From: JABFSM01 sp052389555
GTDB lineage: Bacteria > Gemmatimonadota > Gemmatimonadetes > Gemmatimonadales > GWC2-71-9
NCBI GenBank assembly: GCA_052389555.1
Contig: JBQTHV010000070.1
Span: 1-63,863, forward strand
DNA length: 63,863 bases
Direction of reading: 5' to 3'
A program made the translations under genes and the position numbers. Under the pieces are notes generated by a model. It made no database searches and was not told the origin of the DNA. It saw only the letters and a program-made list of their open reading frames with translations. Shown in pieces: positions 43,613 through 52,342 of the stretch. How positions within the stretch are numbered: position 1 is the stretch's first letter; each line of letters begins with the position of its first letter.

Positions 43613-44662
43613 CTAAAACGGCAGAGTGTTGATCACACGAAATGGAGTGGAGACCTGTTCTTCCGGCGGAGCCGGGTCAGACACAACCGGAATTCCCCCT
43701 GGACCGGGAGTTGTCGATGTGTATACCTGACCCACGAATCGATAGGTACCCGTGATCCTGGCGGTCAGCCAGGGTGGAAGGGTATTCAGCCTACGTGCGC
43801 CTGAAACCAGGACTGAGTCGGTCACTGATTCCCCGGGAGCTATGGAGCGCGGAGACCGCAGTACAGCCGAGCAAACTGGTCCATTGACAGTTCTCCAGGT
43901 CGTGCCGTCCCACTTCTCGATAGTATGACGGAAAAAGTCTCCGGCCCCGAACGATCTCACACACCAATCTGGGTACCTGGTGGAGTTCTGACGATTGGTG
44001 AACCGCACCCGGAGGGGAAGGTATAGACTCCCGAGTAGGCCACTAGTTTGCGTAGTGATCGTCTCCTCGAGTACTTCGAATTGCTCCAGACCACTCCTTC
44101 CTGGGGGAACTTCAATAGAAACCGCCGCCGCAGGAACACCTCGATCCGCAACGGCCTGTCGAATCCTGGTGAGCTGAGAGAGGTCCGTTATTCCCAGCCA
44201 TACGCGATTGGTTTCCCAGTCGATCTCAAGGCCCCACACGACAGGATCGGTGATAAGCGGTTCAAGAGCACGCCGGTAGGAAAGGAGTTCGGTTCCGGTG
44301 TATTGGCCCTGTCGAATAGATATGGAGCTGAGGTCGGTGAGCACGAGAACGCCAGCCCAACCAGGATAAATCCCCCCGCAGAGCAAGAGGGAACGGAGGC
44401 TGCCCTTCAGCTCTTCGGTTCCGGGCTCATTGAAATATGCCACCAGGATCCCATCCGAACTGGGTGCAATCTCTTGAAACAAGCCGCCAAAGCCCCGCGG
44501 CAGGACCCTGGCGGCTATGTCCGCTTCCTCTGCAACTGTCAGAAAACCCGGCGTACCTCGAAGGGCTCGCGCGACGTCGCACAAAGGCGTTTCGGGATCA
44601 GTACCAGCCCCCTTACATGCCGTGGTCAAGAACGCCCCGAATAGCGCTACCCTTCTCAACAT
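43613..44662 (-). CDS. Hypothetical lipoprotein downstream of secreted protease
   Basis: A 349-residue exported protein. The start MLRRVALFGAFLTTAC gives a lipobox cysteine at residue 16; the longer reading is rejected. The mature part has a mixed alpha/beta region (about 25-180) and a beta-rich C-terminal half (LYLPLRVRFTNRQNSTRYP, TARITGTYRFVGQVY) that resembles an immunoglobulin-like sandwich. No family recognised. Its ATG shares one base with the protease stop (TAATG), so the two are co-translated. Base composition is more A/T-rich than the neighbours. Confidence 0.65.
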   Translation of the reverse strand: MLRRVALFGAFLTTACKGAGTDPETPLCDVARALRGTPGFLTVAEEADIAARVLPRGFGGLFQEIAPSSDGILVAYFNEPGTEELKGSLRSLLLCGGIYPGWAGVLVLTDLSSISIRQGQYTGTELLSYRRALEPLITDPVVWGLEIDWETNRVWLGITDLSQLTRIRQAVADRGVPAAAVSIEVPPGRSGLEQFEVLEETITTQTSGLLGSLYLPLRVRFTNRQNSTRYPDWCVRSFGAGDFFRHTIEKWDGTTWRTVNGPVCSAVLRSPRSIAPGESVTDSVLVSGARRLNTLPPWLTARITGTYRFVGQVYTSTTPGPGGIPVVSDPAPPEEQVSTPFRVINTLPF

Positions 44663-46071
44663 TAGAACACAGAAGAGTAGACAGTCATAGAGCCAAGGTC
44701 CGTTTTTATCCCGTCGAGTGAGCTGAAGGCGGTCTCCAGGTAGCCGATATTGAGGACTCCCCAAACGATCCCACCGAGCCATGCCTTACCGGTGGACGCT
44801 TCGTATTGGAAAACGGAAGAACCGCTGTCCGTGTTTCGACTGACAGCGAGGGAAGTGAACTGGCATTTGAGAATCTTGCCTGGGGTAGGATAATCAATTA
44901 TGTCCGTGCAGGCTCTATTAATCGTTGCCCCTGTCCATCCCGATCCAGCGCCGACCTTGCTGATTGAGGCGCCTTGGACAAGAGAACCGTTCGGTAACTC
45001 TCCGACCACATACCAGGGCTCGCTGGCCAACTCCAGCGAACCGCTCCCGTTGACCCAATCGCTTCCAGTGTACTCAAACGTCGTCCTCGCAATCGTGTAG
45101 TTAGCGCACGTTGAGCCCGGATTGCACTGAAAAAGTGCCGCATCAGACCACCGACAGGTATACCCACTGTTACAGTTTGTCGAGGTAAATCCCGGGTCCT
45201 GCACTTCGTTGCCGATCCAGTAATTGAAATTTGGCTGACCCACGCTATCTCCAGCCAACGTCCCAATCTCCTTTGTTGCGGTACAATGCGAATTCGTGAT
45301 CACGTAGCGGGTACTACTGACCTTTTTCGCTTTGAAGCCAAGGCTACAGGCGTTGGCCACTCCGGGACTATTCCAGGTCGCGATCAGCAACCCTCCCACG
45401 ACTGGGCGTAGATACTTTCCTAGAGAATCAGCAAGAGGTCGAATCTCGGTAAGCAATTCGGTCATAACAGCGTCATCGGGAATACCAAGTGACCGAGCGA
45501 ACTGCCTGGCCGATTGAGCTCCTGGCTCATCCCGAGTTCCGATAACGAGCGCGTTCCTGCGTTCATCTGCATCGATCAGCCGAACGCCCCGGGGGAGTCC
45601 TTTCTCATGTAGCAAAGCACGCCAAGAATCGAGTTGAGCGAAGCTGTAGCGAGCCTTTACCAATCGCGTCGTTCTGCCTTGGACTGACCGGGCACCCGCA
45701 AATACTTGAGCGACAACCGCGCGAGCTCGCAACCCGTTAGTTGTATCAACGAGCTTGATCTCCACGACTCCGTTCTCGCCGAGAACGATACCCGCAAAGC
45801 CCGGAATCTCCTTCGCGATTTGGAGGAACAATTCATCCAAAGTGGGGCCAGCCGGCGTCGGCTCAGGATCAAAAGCGGGATCTTGTGCTACGCGAACAGC
45901 CGCGACGGCTTCGTCGTCGGGCGGTGTTACTTCTGCATGACACCCAATGGCCACTGCGATTACGAGGCACCAACCGCCCCGTTGGAACGCCGAACACCTA
46001 AGCGAGCGTCGGTCTCGCTCTGCCGCGGAGGCTATGGAGGTGGGGGGGGGGTGGTTTGGGTTGGTTCTCAT
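44662..46071 (-). CDS. Secreted trypsin-like serine protease with a C/G homopolymer near its start
   Basis: A 469-residue protein with a signal near residues 35-47 (CLVIAVAIGC, possible lipobox), an N-terminal region of about 170 residues (perhaps a propeptide), then a chymotrypsin-fold domain. The triad is His of ITNSHCTA, Asp of WSDAALFQ and Ser of NTDSGSSVF. Several cysteines could form disulfides. The ATG at 46071 has GGAGG 8 bp upstream. A ten-base G tract (46042-46051; C10 on the coding strand) lies in codons 7-10, so slippage would switch the frame. Region is more A/T-rich than its surroundings. Confidence 0.8.
   Translation of the reverse strand: MRTNPNHPPPTSIASAAERDRRSLRCSAFQRGGWCLVIAVAIGCHAEVTPPDDEAVAAVRVAQDPAFDPEPTPAGPTLDELFLQIAKEIPGFAGIVLGENGVVEIKLVDTTNGLRARAVVAQVFAGARSVQGRTTRLVKARYSFAQLDSWRALLHEKGLPRGVRLIDADERRNALVIGTRDEPGAQSARQFARSLGIPDDAVMTELLTEIRPLADSLGKYLRPVVGGLLIATWNSPGVANACSLGFKAKKVSSTRYVITNSHCTATKEIGTLAGDSVGQPNFNYWIGNEVQDPGFTSTNCNSGYTCRWSDAALFQCNPGSTCANYTIARTTFEYTGSDWVNGSGSLELASEPWYVVGELPNGSLVQGASISKVGAGSGWTGATINRACTDIIDYPTPGKILKCQFTSLAVSRNTDSGSSVFQYEASTGKAWLGGIVWGVLNIGYLETAFSSLDGIKTDLGSMTVYSSVF
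46042..46051. repeat. G10 homopolymer in protease 5' coding region
   Basis: Ten consecutive G on the plus strand, read as Pro codons on the minus strand about 20 bp inside the protease gene. It is the longest homopolymer noticed in the window and a typical slippage substrate. Confidence 0.9.
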
Positions 46072-46374
46072 AGGACAAACCTCCAGGGCTCGTGACATCA
46101 TCGCACACCTGCTCAGGCGACCCCATGGCGAGGCCTGATCAAACAAAGCATCTTGGGTTGAGTACAGAGATCCCGCAGAGACATCCAAGGAAACCTGTTG
46201 CTGCATAGCCATACAGCCACCACAAATTGGCACCAACCGGGGCGCCAATATGTGAGTTTTAATGTTCGCGCCCAACGCCTTTCCTCGGCGGCGCGATCAA
46301 TGCGGCTGAAGCCCACGCAACTTCCTTCTAGCGGCAGCATTTTGCATATTGCCTGAGTCACCCCGGAGCCAACG

Positions 46375-47538
46375 ATGCCCGAGACGCTGACGCCCGTGCC
46401 GGCGTTGACCACGCTTAGCGAGGACGAAGAGCTGTTCCGCCAGACGGTGCGGGAGTTCGCCGAGCAGGAAGTTCGCCCCCACGTCAAGGAGATGGACGAG
46501 GCCGGCAAGTTCCGTCCCGACCTTATCCAGCGGTTCTTCGAGCTCGGCCTCATGGGCATCGAGGTTCCCGAGCGGTGGGGCGGCGCGGGCGGGTCGTTCT
46601 TCCTCAACGTGCTCGCGATTGAAGAGCTGGCCCGGGTGGACGCTTCGACCGCAATCTACGTGGACGTCCATAACACGCTGGTCAACAATTGCCTGCTGCG
46701 GTGGGGCAACGAGGAACAAAAGGCCCGCTACTTCCCCCGGATGACCACCGGTCTCCTCGGTGCCTTCGCCCTCTCGGAGCCGGCCAGCGGCAGCGATGCG
46801 TTCGCGCTGCAGACCCGCGCGGTGCAGAAGGAGGGAGAGTGGGAGCTCACCGGCACCAAGTTCTGGATCACCAATGGTGCCGAGGCCGGGATCTACATCG
46901 TGTTCGCGAATGTCGACCCCTCGAAGGGCTACAAGGGCATCACCGGGTTCCTGGTCGAGCGCGAGTTCAAAGGCTTCCGGGTCGGCAAGAAGGAAGACAA
47001 GCTCGGCATCCGCGCGTCGAGCACGTGCGAGCTGATTCTCGAGGCCTGTCAGGTGCCCGAAACCAACGTGCTGGGTCCGGTGGGGCAGGGTTACAAGATC
47101 TCCATCGAAACGTTGAACGAGGGACGCATCGGAATCGGGGCGCAGATGATCGGCGTTGCCCAGGGCGCGCTGGACTCGGCGCTGCAGTACGTGAAGGAGC
47201 GGCGCCAGTTCGGCCAGCCGGTGATCGAATTTCAGGGGGTCCAGTTCCAGCTGGCGCAAATGCGGACCGACCTCGAGGCCGCACGTCTCATGGTGTACAA
47301 CGCCGCTCGTCTAAAAGACACCGGGCGGCCGTTCACGGTCGAGTCGGCGATGGCCAAGCTGTTCAGCTCCCAGGTGGCCGACCGCATCACCTCGCAGGCC
47401 CTGGAGCTGTTCGGGGGGTACGGGTATTCCCGGGAGTATCCCGCCGAGAAGTACTACCGGGATGCCAAGATTGGCACGATTTATGAGGGCACCAGCAACA
47501 TGCAGCTCTTGACCATCGCCAAGTCGCTCAAGAAATGA
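46375..47538 (+). CDS. Acyl-CoA dehydrogenase
   Basis: A 387-residue flavoenzyme for the first step of beta-oxidation or branched-chain amino-acid breakdown. The FAD/substrate motif is AFALSEPASGSDA; the catalytic Glu is in GTIYEGTSNMQLL; LFGGYGYSREYPAEKYYRDAK is the family C-terminal block. It looks like the short/branched-chain (Bcd/ACADSB) subgroup. GGAG precedes the ATG. The gene overlaps the PBP4 gene by 4 bp although their functions are unrelated. Confidence 0.93.
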   Translation: MPETLTPVPALTTLSEDEELFRQTVREFAEQEVRPHVKEMDEAGKFRPDLIQRFFELGLMGIEVPERWGGAGGSFFLNVLAIEELARVDASTAIYVDVHNTLVNNCLLRWGNEEQKARYFPRMTTGLLGAFALSEPASGSDAFALQTRAVQKEGEWELTGTKFWITNGAEAGIYIVFANVDPSKGYKGITGFLVEREFKGFRVGKKEDKLGIRASSTCELILEACQVPETNVLGPVGQGYKISIETLNEGRIGIGAQMIGVAQGALDSALQYVKERRQFGQPVIEFQGVQFQLAQMRTDLEAARLMVYNAARLKDTGRPFTVESAMAKLFSSQVADRITSQALELFGGYGYSREYPAEKYYRDAKIGTIYEGTSNMQLLTIAKSLKK

Positions 47539-49049
47539 AACTGGTTGCCCGCGCGCTGTGGCTTGCCCTCCTCACCGGGGTTGTCCCCCCGGTTTTCGCG
47601 CGCTCCGAGCCGATCCGCGTCGACAAGGGGCTCCAGGAGCAACTGGAAACCTGGTATCGGCGAGCGGCCCGGGTGGCCCCCGGGACCTGGGGCATCGCGG
47701 TGGCCAGCCTGGATGGGCAGCTGCTCTGGGCGGTGCAGCCCACCCTGCCCATGATCCCCGCTTCGACCGTCAAGCTCTTCACGACCGGCTTTGCCCGCAG
47801 CGTGTTAGGCGGGGAGGCCCGCCGCATAACCCGGGTGCTCGGCACCGGCCACCTGGACCCGTTCGACGGGACCTGGGTTGGGAGCTGGCAGCTGGAGCTC
47901 AACGGGGATCCCACGCTCGAGCGTGCGGTCCGCGGCGGACCCTCGTTCCTCGAGCTGGCGCAGAGCCTCCGCGATCAGGGGATCCGGCGGCTCAGCGGCC
48001 CGCTCCTGCTCACGAGCGCAAGCGGGGAGACCAACACCGTCTTCCCGTCGGCATGGGACCGTCGCCACCAGGGCCGATACTTCGCTCCGCTGGTCGGCAA
48101 CGCCGTGATCAACGAGGGCCTGGTGACCTTTTCGGTCGGTCCCGGCAGCGCTACCGGCAAGCTCGCCCTGCTCCGGTCGGAAACGCCACTCGGCGTGGGA
48201 GCGCTGATCGAGGTCCGCGCGAAGACCGTAGCGGGGAGATACTCGCGACTTCGAGTCCAGCGGGCGCCCACCGGCGGGTTCATCGTGACCGGAACGATCG
48301 GAAGGCGGGCCCGGACCAGATGGTTCACGTTCACCGCACACGATACCAAAGCCATCATCGCAGCCGTGTGGGCCCGCGCGCTTCAGCAGGCGGGCATCGA
48401 GTGGGACCACCGCCCGGACACCCAGCCCACTTTCCTGCTCGCCGCTCAGGCGGTGCTCGCGCAGGTGCGTTCGTCGCCGTTCGACTCGATCGCGATGGAA
48501 GTGAATCGCCGCAGCGTCAACGTCGGCGCGGAACTCCTGCTCCGCTGGGCCGCGGGGAATCGCAACCCCGCCGAGCTGCTGACCGAACACGTGCGCCAGG
48601 TGACCGGCGATTGGTCCGGCGTCAAGCTGGTCGATGGGAGCGGGTTATCACGCCTGGACCGGGTCACGCCGCTCGCGTTCATCACCTATCTCGCCAAGTT
48701 CCCCGTGCTTCCCGCAGGCAAGGGATTTCCCCTCCTGCTGCCTGCCAACGGGATGGGCACGTTGCGCAAACTCGCAACCGGACTTCCCGCAGCCGGCGTG
48801 CTTCGTGCGAAAACGGGCACGCTGGGCGATGCCGCAACCGTGGTGGGATATCTCGGCCGGCCCGACGGAGTGCTCTTGCTCTCCGTCATGTACAACGGCC
48901 GCCGGGCCACCCGAGCCCGACAGGAGCAGTGGCGGCTATTCCGGCTGCTCGGCGCGCAGGGCGTGATTCTGCCGGAAGACAGTCTGGGCATCGGCGGTCA
49001 ACTGGGCGGCGGGGGAGAGCGGGACACCGTTCCCAATCCGGACCGCTAG
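47535..49049 (+). CDS. dacB: D-alanyl-D-alanine carboxypeptidase/endopeptidase, PBP4 (S13) family
   Basis: A 504-residue exported penicillin-binding protein trimming peptidoglycan cross-links. A signal peptide ends near PVFARS (about residue 24). The catalytic motifs are SxxK in IPASTVKLF, SxN as SVN in NRRSVNVGAELL, and KTG in LRAKTGTLG. The C-terminal tail (GIGGQLGGGGERDTVP) is flexible. It is coupled to the acyl-CoA dehydrogenase by ATGA. Confidence 0.9.
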   Translation: MKLVARALWLALLTGVVPPVFARSEPIRVDKGLQEQLETWYRRAARVAPGTWGIAVASLDGQLLWAVQPTLPMIPASTVKLFTTGFARSVLGGEARRITRVLGTGHLDPFDGTWVGSWQLELNGDPTLERAVRGGPSFLELAQSLRDQGIRRLSGPLLLTSASGETNTVFPSAWDRRHQGRYFAPLVGNAVINEGLVTFSVGPGSATGKLALLRSETPLGVGALIEVRAKTVAGRYSRLRVQRAPTGGFIVTGTIGRRARTRWFTFTAHDTKAIIAAVWARALQQAGIEWDHRPDTQPTFLLAAQAVLAQVRSSPFDSIAMEVNRRSVNVGAELLLRWAAGNRNPAELLTEHVRQVTGDWSGVKLVDGSGLSRLDRVTPLAFITYLAKFPVLPAGKGFPLLLPANGMGTLRKLATGLPAAGVLRAKTGTLGDAATVVGYLGRPDGVLLLSVMYNGRRATRARQEQWRLFRLLGAQGVILPEDSLGIGGQLGGGGERDTVPNPDR

Positions 49050-49150
49050 CCGCGAGCGATCAGATCAGCCGAACCGCGCGGGTTCTCCACGCTTTTCTGA
49101 CTTCGAGCACCATCATCGTCCTGGCCGGCGCGCTGGTAGTCGCCCGGACT

Positions 49151-49465
49151 ATGGGCGATCGCCTCGCGACCGGCCCCGGAGGACTGGCCTGGGCCGCGCT
49201 CATCGTCGGCGTTTCAGCTGTCGTCCTGGCTTCGCTGGTCTATAAGCGGCTGGACCCGCCCGCGCCGGGGCGGCGGCTCGACGAATGGTGGGGCGAGCAG
49301 CTCGGTCGAGCGATCCTGATCTGGAGCCTCTTCGAGATGCCCGCGATCATCGGAGCGGTCACCTTGCTCACCACCCGCGACTATGTCATCTATGGCGCGC
49401 TGGGCGGCATTGCTCTGGTAGGGCTGATTCGGTTCCGGCCCGCGATGGTGATCCGGCCGCGTTGA
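49151..49465 (+). CDS. Small membrane protein, start uncertain
   Basis: At least 104 residues with three hydrophobic stretches (WAALIVGVSAVVLASLVY, AIIGAVTLLTTRDYVIYGALGG). The frame continues upstream to about 49052, where STIIVLAGALVVART would add one more helix, but no ATG, GTG or TTG was found there. The ATG at 49151 is the first standard start. A rare start codon or a small indel may hide the true beginning. No family recognised. Confidence 0.5.
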   Translation: MGDRLATGPGGLAWAALIVGVSAVVLASLVYKRLDPPAPGRRLDEWWGEQLGRAILIWSLFEMPAIIGAVTLLTTRDYVIYGALGGIALVGLIRFRPAMVIRPR

Positions 49466-49490
49466 AGTTCCGCCTCGTTGCCGCTAGAAT
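49462..49490 (+). promoter_or_regulatory. Sigma-70-like promoter of rpsU
   Basis: TTGAAG (49462-49467) and TAGAAT (49485-49490) are separated by exactly 17 bp. They lie 73 bp before the rpsU start. The -35 box overlaps the stop codon of the previous gene. The leader contains a short hairpin CCCGGG/CCCGGG (49515-49530). Confidence 0.6.
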
Positions 49491-49562
49491 TGGAGTTTCC
49501 CTAAACCGCGCGAACCCGGGTTTCCCCGGGATTCCTGTTACGGGAGGGCAAAGGAGCCATGC

Positions 49563-49751
49563 ATGATTGAGGTCACCATCGGGGAGGGCGACCGGCTGGA
49601 CGGCGCACTCAAGGCATTCAAGAAGAAGGTCATCAAGGCCGGGATCCTGAAGGACCTCCGCGCCAAGCGACATTACCTCAAACCCAGCGAAGCGCGAAAG
49701 CTCAAGTCGGCCGCGGCCCGGCGCCGCAAGCGCAAGGCCTCGAGATTCTAA
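49563..49751 (+). CDS. rpsU: 30S ribosomal protein S21
   Basis: A 62-residue basic protein. The order EVTIGEGDRLDGALKAFKKK, AGILKDLRAKRHYLKPSE and AARRRKRKASRF is that of S21. S21 sits on the 30S platform and helps initiation. AAAGGAG lies 7 bp before the ATG. Its stop codon overlaps that of the convergent queG gene (49748-49751). Confidence 0.96.
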   Translation: MIEVTIGEGDRLDGALKAFKKKVIKAGILKDLRAKRHYLKPSEARKLKSAAARRRKRKASRF

Positions 49752-50695
49752 CTCCCTTCCCGGGAGCGAAGCGCGGCCGCCCAGTTGCGCCGCATCCTGC
49801 CTAACCCGGGGCGTTCGAGCGGCGTTTCGCCAAATCGCTCCGCAAACTCCGCCGCGCTCATTCGTTCGAAGAAGTCCGCGTCATCGAGAGGGATCGCCTC
49901 CCGATCCTGATATTCGGGTCGCTCGGTCACCCGCGCAAAGCGAACGTTCCAGGGACACACGTCGTTGCAGATGTCGCATCCAAAACCCCAGCCCTCCATC
50001 CGACCCACCAGGGACTCCGGAATCGGGACTCGGGACTCGATCGTGAGATAGGAGATGCAGCGGGTCGCATCGAGCACCCGCGGCTCCACCAACGCATCGG
50101 TCGGGCAGGCATCGAGACACCGAGTGCAGGTGCCGCAGCGGTCCAGGTCGGCGGCCGGGGTCGGCTCGAGGGGGAGATCGGTGAACACCGCCCCGATGAA
50201 GAAGAACGATCCCTCCCCGGGCCGAATCAGCATGGTGTTCTTGCCGATCCAGCCGAGGCCGGCGCGGGCCGCCAGCTCCCGCTCGGGGACCGGCCCGGCA
50301 TCGGTCCACCCCCGGGCGATGGTCGCTCCCCGCTCGCGGAGCCACTCCGCCAACCGTTCTAGCCGCTCTTTCAACGCACGGTGGTAGTCGGTCCCTCGCG
50401 CGTACTTCGCGATCTTGATCCCATTCCCCACTCCCCACTCCCTATTCCCCAATTGGGACGGCAAGTAGTTCTCCAACACCACCAGCGCCACCTGCGCACC
50501 CGGCACGATGGTGGCCGGCTCCTTCCGCCGCCGGGCCTGGCGGTGGAGATAGCGCATGCTCCCGGCATAACCCGCGCGAAGCCAGCGGTCCAGCACATCG
50601 CCATACCGGCTGGGCTCGAGCGACGCGACACCCCAGGCGGCAAAGCCGAGATGGCGGGCCAGCGCTGAAAGCTCCGTGTTAGTCGGGATGGTCAT
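49748..50695 (-). CDS. queG: Epoxyqueuosine reductase
   Basis: A 315-residue cobalamin-dependent iron-sulfur enzyme for the last step of queuosine synthesis in tRNA. It has two [4Fe-4S] motifs (CGTCTRCLDACP and CDICNDVCPWN), RAGLGWIGKNTMLI, and the YARGTDYH block. The start MTIPTNTELSALARHLGF at 50695 is preferred. Between LENYLPSQL and IKIAKYARG about eleven residues (GNREWGVGNG) are encoded by an in-frame GGGGART heptamer repeat, an unusual insertion in a conserved enzyme. Confidence 0.93.
   Translation of the reverse strand: MTIPTNTELSALARHLGFAAWGVASLEPSRYGDVLDRWLRAGYAGSMRYLHRQARRRKEPATIVPGAQVALVVLENYLPSQLGNREWGVGNGIKIAKYARGTDYHRALKERLERLAEWLRERGATIARGWTDAGPVPERELAARAGLGWIGKNTMLIRPGEGSFFFIGAVFTDLPLEPTPAADLDRCGTCTRCLDACPTDALVEPRVLDATRCISYLTIESRVPIPESLVGRMEGWGFGCDICNDVCPWNVRFARVTERPEYQDREAIPLDDADFFERMSAAEFAERFGETPLERPGLGRMRRNWAAALRSREGS
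50420..50452. repeat. GGGGART heptamer repeat inside queG
   Basis: Four CCCCATT/CCCCACT-type units on the plus strand. They are read in frame in queG as GNREWGVGNG. Related to 4921-5033 and 9705-9790. Confidence 0.85.
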
Positions 50696-50809
50696 TCGGG
50701 ACGGCTCGGCGCTCGGCACTCGGCACTCGGCGCTCGGCCTGAACGGCTAACCGCCTGTCCGCCCTGTCCGCCCTGTTCGCCCTGTTCGCCCTGTTCGCCC
50801 TGTTCTCTC
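50696..50809. repeat. Composite repeat region between NDH-2 and queG
   Basis: Three repeat families lie side by side: CTCGGCR heptamers (50702-50738), GCCCTGTTC/GCCCTGTCC nonamers (50755-50804), and CACCTCT heptamers (from 50805 into the NDH-2 gene end at 50832). No gene is seen in between. Confidence 0.85.
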
Positions 50810-52081
50810 TCACCTCTCACCTCTCACCTCTCCCGTGATCACCCTCGCCCCTCGCTGAAACGTGAGATACGACCACGCCCATTCGAACATCACCAGGAAC
50901 CGGCTCCGGAACCCGATCAGGAAGAAGATGTGGACGAAGACCCAGAGCAGCCATGCCGGAAAACCGGCCGTCCGGATTCTGCCCAAGTCCGCCACCGCCC
51001 GGCCCCGTCCGATCACCGCGAGCTGCCCTTTGTTTCGATAGCGGAAAGGGCCCCGAGGCTTCCCGGCAAGATCAGCCCGAATGGCTCGGCCCACGAACCG
51101 GCCCATCTGGATTGCCACCGGACTGACGCCGGGCAGCACAGGAAACCCTGGCTGGTGGGTGAACGCGGCGGCATCGCCGATCACGAAGATCTCGCGGTGG
51201 CCGGGAACGCTGCAGTCCGGTTCGACCAGCACTCGTCCCTGGTTATCGAGCGGGGCGCCGAGCTCGCGAAGCAAGGGGCTCGCGGCATTGCCGGCGGCCC
51301 AGATCACCGTGCTGGTCGCGGTCGCCGCCGCACCGACGCGCACCATGCCCGGCTCGATGGCGGTGACCATCGCGTCGGTGCGCACATCGACGCCGAGCCG
51401 GCGGAGCTGGCGAACGGCGCGCTCGGAAAGCGAGTGCGGATAGGCCGGAAGAATTCGCGGGCCACCTTCGAGCAGCAGGATCGCCGCGTCGCGCGGATCG
51501 ATCCGGCGGAAGTCGCGCCGCAGTGCATACCGCGCGAGCTCCGCGATCGCGCCGGCCAGCTCGACCCCGGTCGGCCCGCCGCCCACGATGACGAAGGTGA
51601 GCTCGCGCCGTCGCCGCTCGGGATCCGGCTCGCGCTCTGCCCGTTCGAACCCGAGCAGGATCCGGCGGCGGATCTCCCCGGCATCGTCCAGGGTCTTGAG
51701 TCCGGGGGCGAGCGGCTCCCATTCGGGATGGCCGAAGTACGAATGCCGGGCGCCCGGAGCGAGGACCAGATAGTCGTAGCCGAACCACTCCCCATCCGCG
51801 AGGCCGATCCGGCGCGCGGGAGGGTCAATTCGGGTTACGTCACCGAGCAGCACTTCCGCGCGACGTTGCCGGCGGAGCACCGAGCGAATCGGGTAGGAGA
51901 TATCCGGCGCGGCCAGGGCCGCGGTGGCAACCTGGTAGAGGAGCGGCTGGAAGAGATGATGGTTGGTGCGATCCACCACGGTGAGCTGCCCCGCTCTCCC
52001 CAGGGTGCGAGCCAGCGCGAGCCCGCCGAAGCCGGCCCCAACCAGAACGACGTGCGGGTCCGGGCGAGGCGCTCCGCTCAC
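50810..52081 (-). CDS. ndh: Type II NADH dehydrogenase-like flavoprotein
   Basis: A 423-residue FAD/NAD(P)-binding enzyme that passes electrons from NADH to quinone without pumping. FAD site VLVGAGFGGLALAR at the N-terminus, NAD site VIVGGGPTGVELAGAIAEL, and IGDAAAFTHQPG near residue 300. A C-terminal hydrophobic segment (AWLLWVFVHIFFLIGF) attaches to the membrane. The GTG at 52081 forms a GTGA overlap with the upstream gene and is preferred to the ATG at 52105. The tail EVRGER is encoded by the CACCTCT repeat. Confidence 0.88.
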   Translation of the reverse strand: MSGAPRPDPHVVLVGAGFGGLALARTLGRAGQLTVVDRTNHHLFQPLLYQVATAALAAPDISYPIRSVLRRQRRAEVLLGDVTRIDPPARRIGLADGEWFGYDYLVLAPGARHSYFGHPEWEPLAPGLKTLDDAGEIRRRILLGFERAEREPDPERRRRELTFVIVGGGPTGVELAGAIAELARYALRRDFRRIDPRDAAILLLEGGPRILPAYPHSLSERAVRQLRRLGVDVRTDAMVTAIEPGMVRVGAAATATSTVIWAAGNAASPLLRELGAPLDNQGRVLVEPDCSVPGHREIFVIGDAAAFTHQPGFPVLPGVSPVAIQMGRFVGRAIRADLAGKPRGPFRYRNKGQLAVIGRGRAVADLGRIRTAGFPAWLLWVFVHIFFLIGFRSRFLVMFEWAWSYLTFQRGARVITGEVRGER

Positions 52082-52338
52082 AGCCGCATGGTTTCCCGCC
52101 GCCACCGGGCGAACCCGATCACGTCGGCCAGCGGCGGCACGGCGTTCTCATCGCCATAGGCGGTATACATCCGCCAGCGGAGATACTCCCGGTCGGGGAG
52201 AGGGAGGAAGGGAGGTTTCTTCCACCAGTTCCGGCGCCGGAACGCCCACACCATCCGCCCGAGGTCGAGGGCCAGCCGCGGGTTAATGGCTGCCCGAAGG
52301 AAGAGTCGGATGGTCAGAGAGGCCCAGGTGTTGGGCAT
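52078..52338 (-). CDS. Small hypothetical protein upstream of NDH-2
   Basis: An 86-residue basic protein (TIRLFLRAAINPRLALDLGR, then NWWKKPPFLPLPDREYLRWR) ending in an arginine-rich helix. No signal peptide, no known motif. It is coupled to the NDH-2 gene by GTGA and starts 17 bp from the divergent MFS gene. The conserved-looking core DREYLRWRMYTAYGD suggests a real protein, perhaps an NDH-2 partner (inference). Confidence 0.65.
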   Translation of the reverse strand: MPNTWASLTIRLFLRAAINPRLALDLGRMVWAFRRRNWWKKPPFLPLPDREYLRWRMYTAYGDENAVPPLADVIGFARWRRETMRL

Positions 52339-52342
52339 GGGT

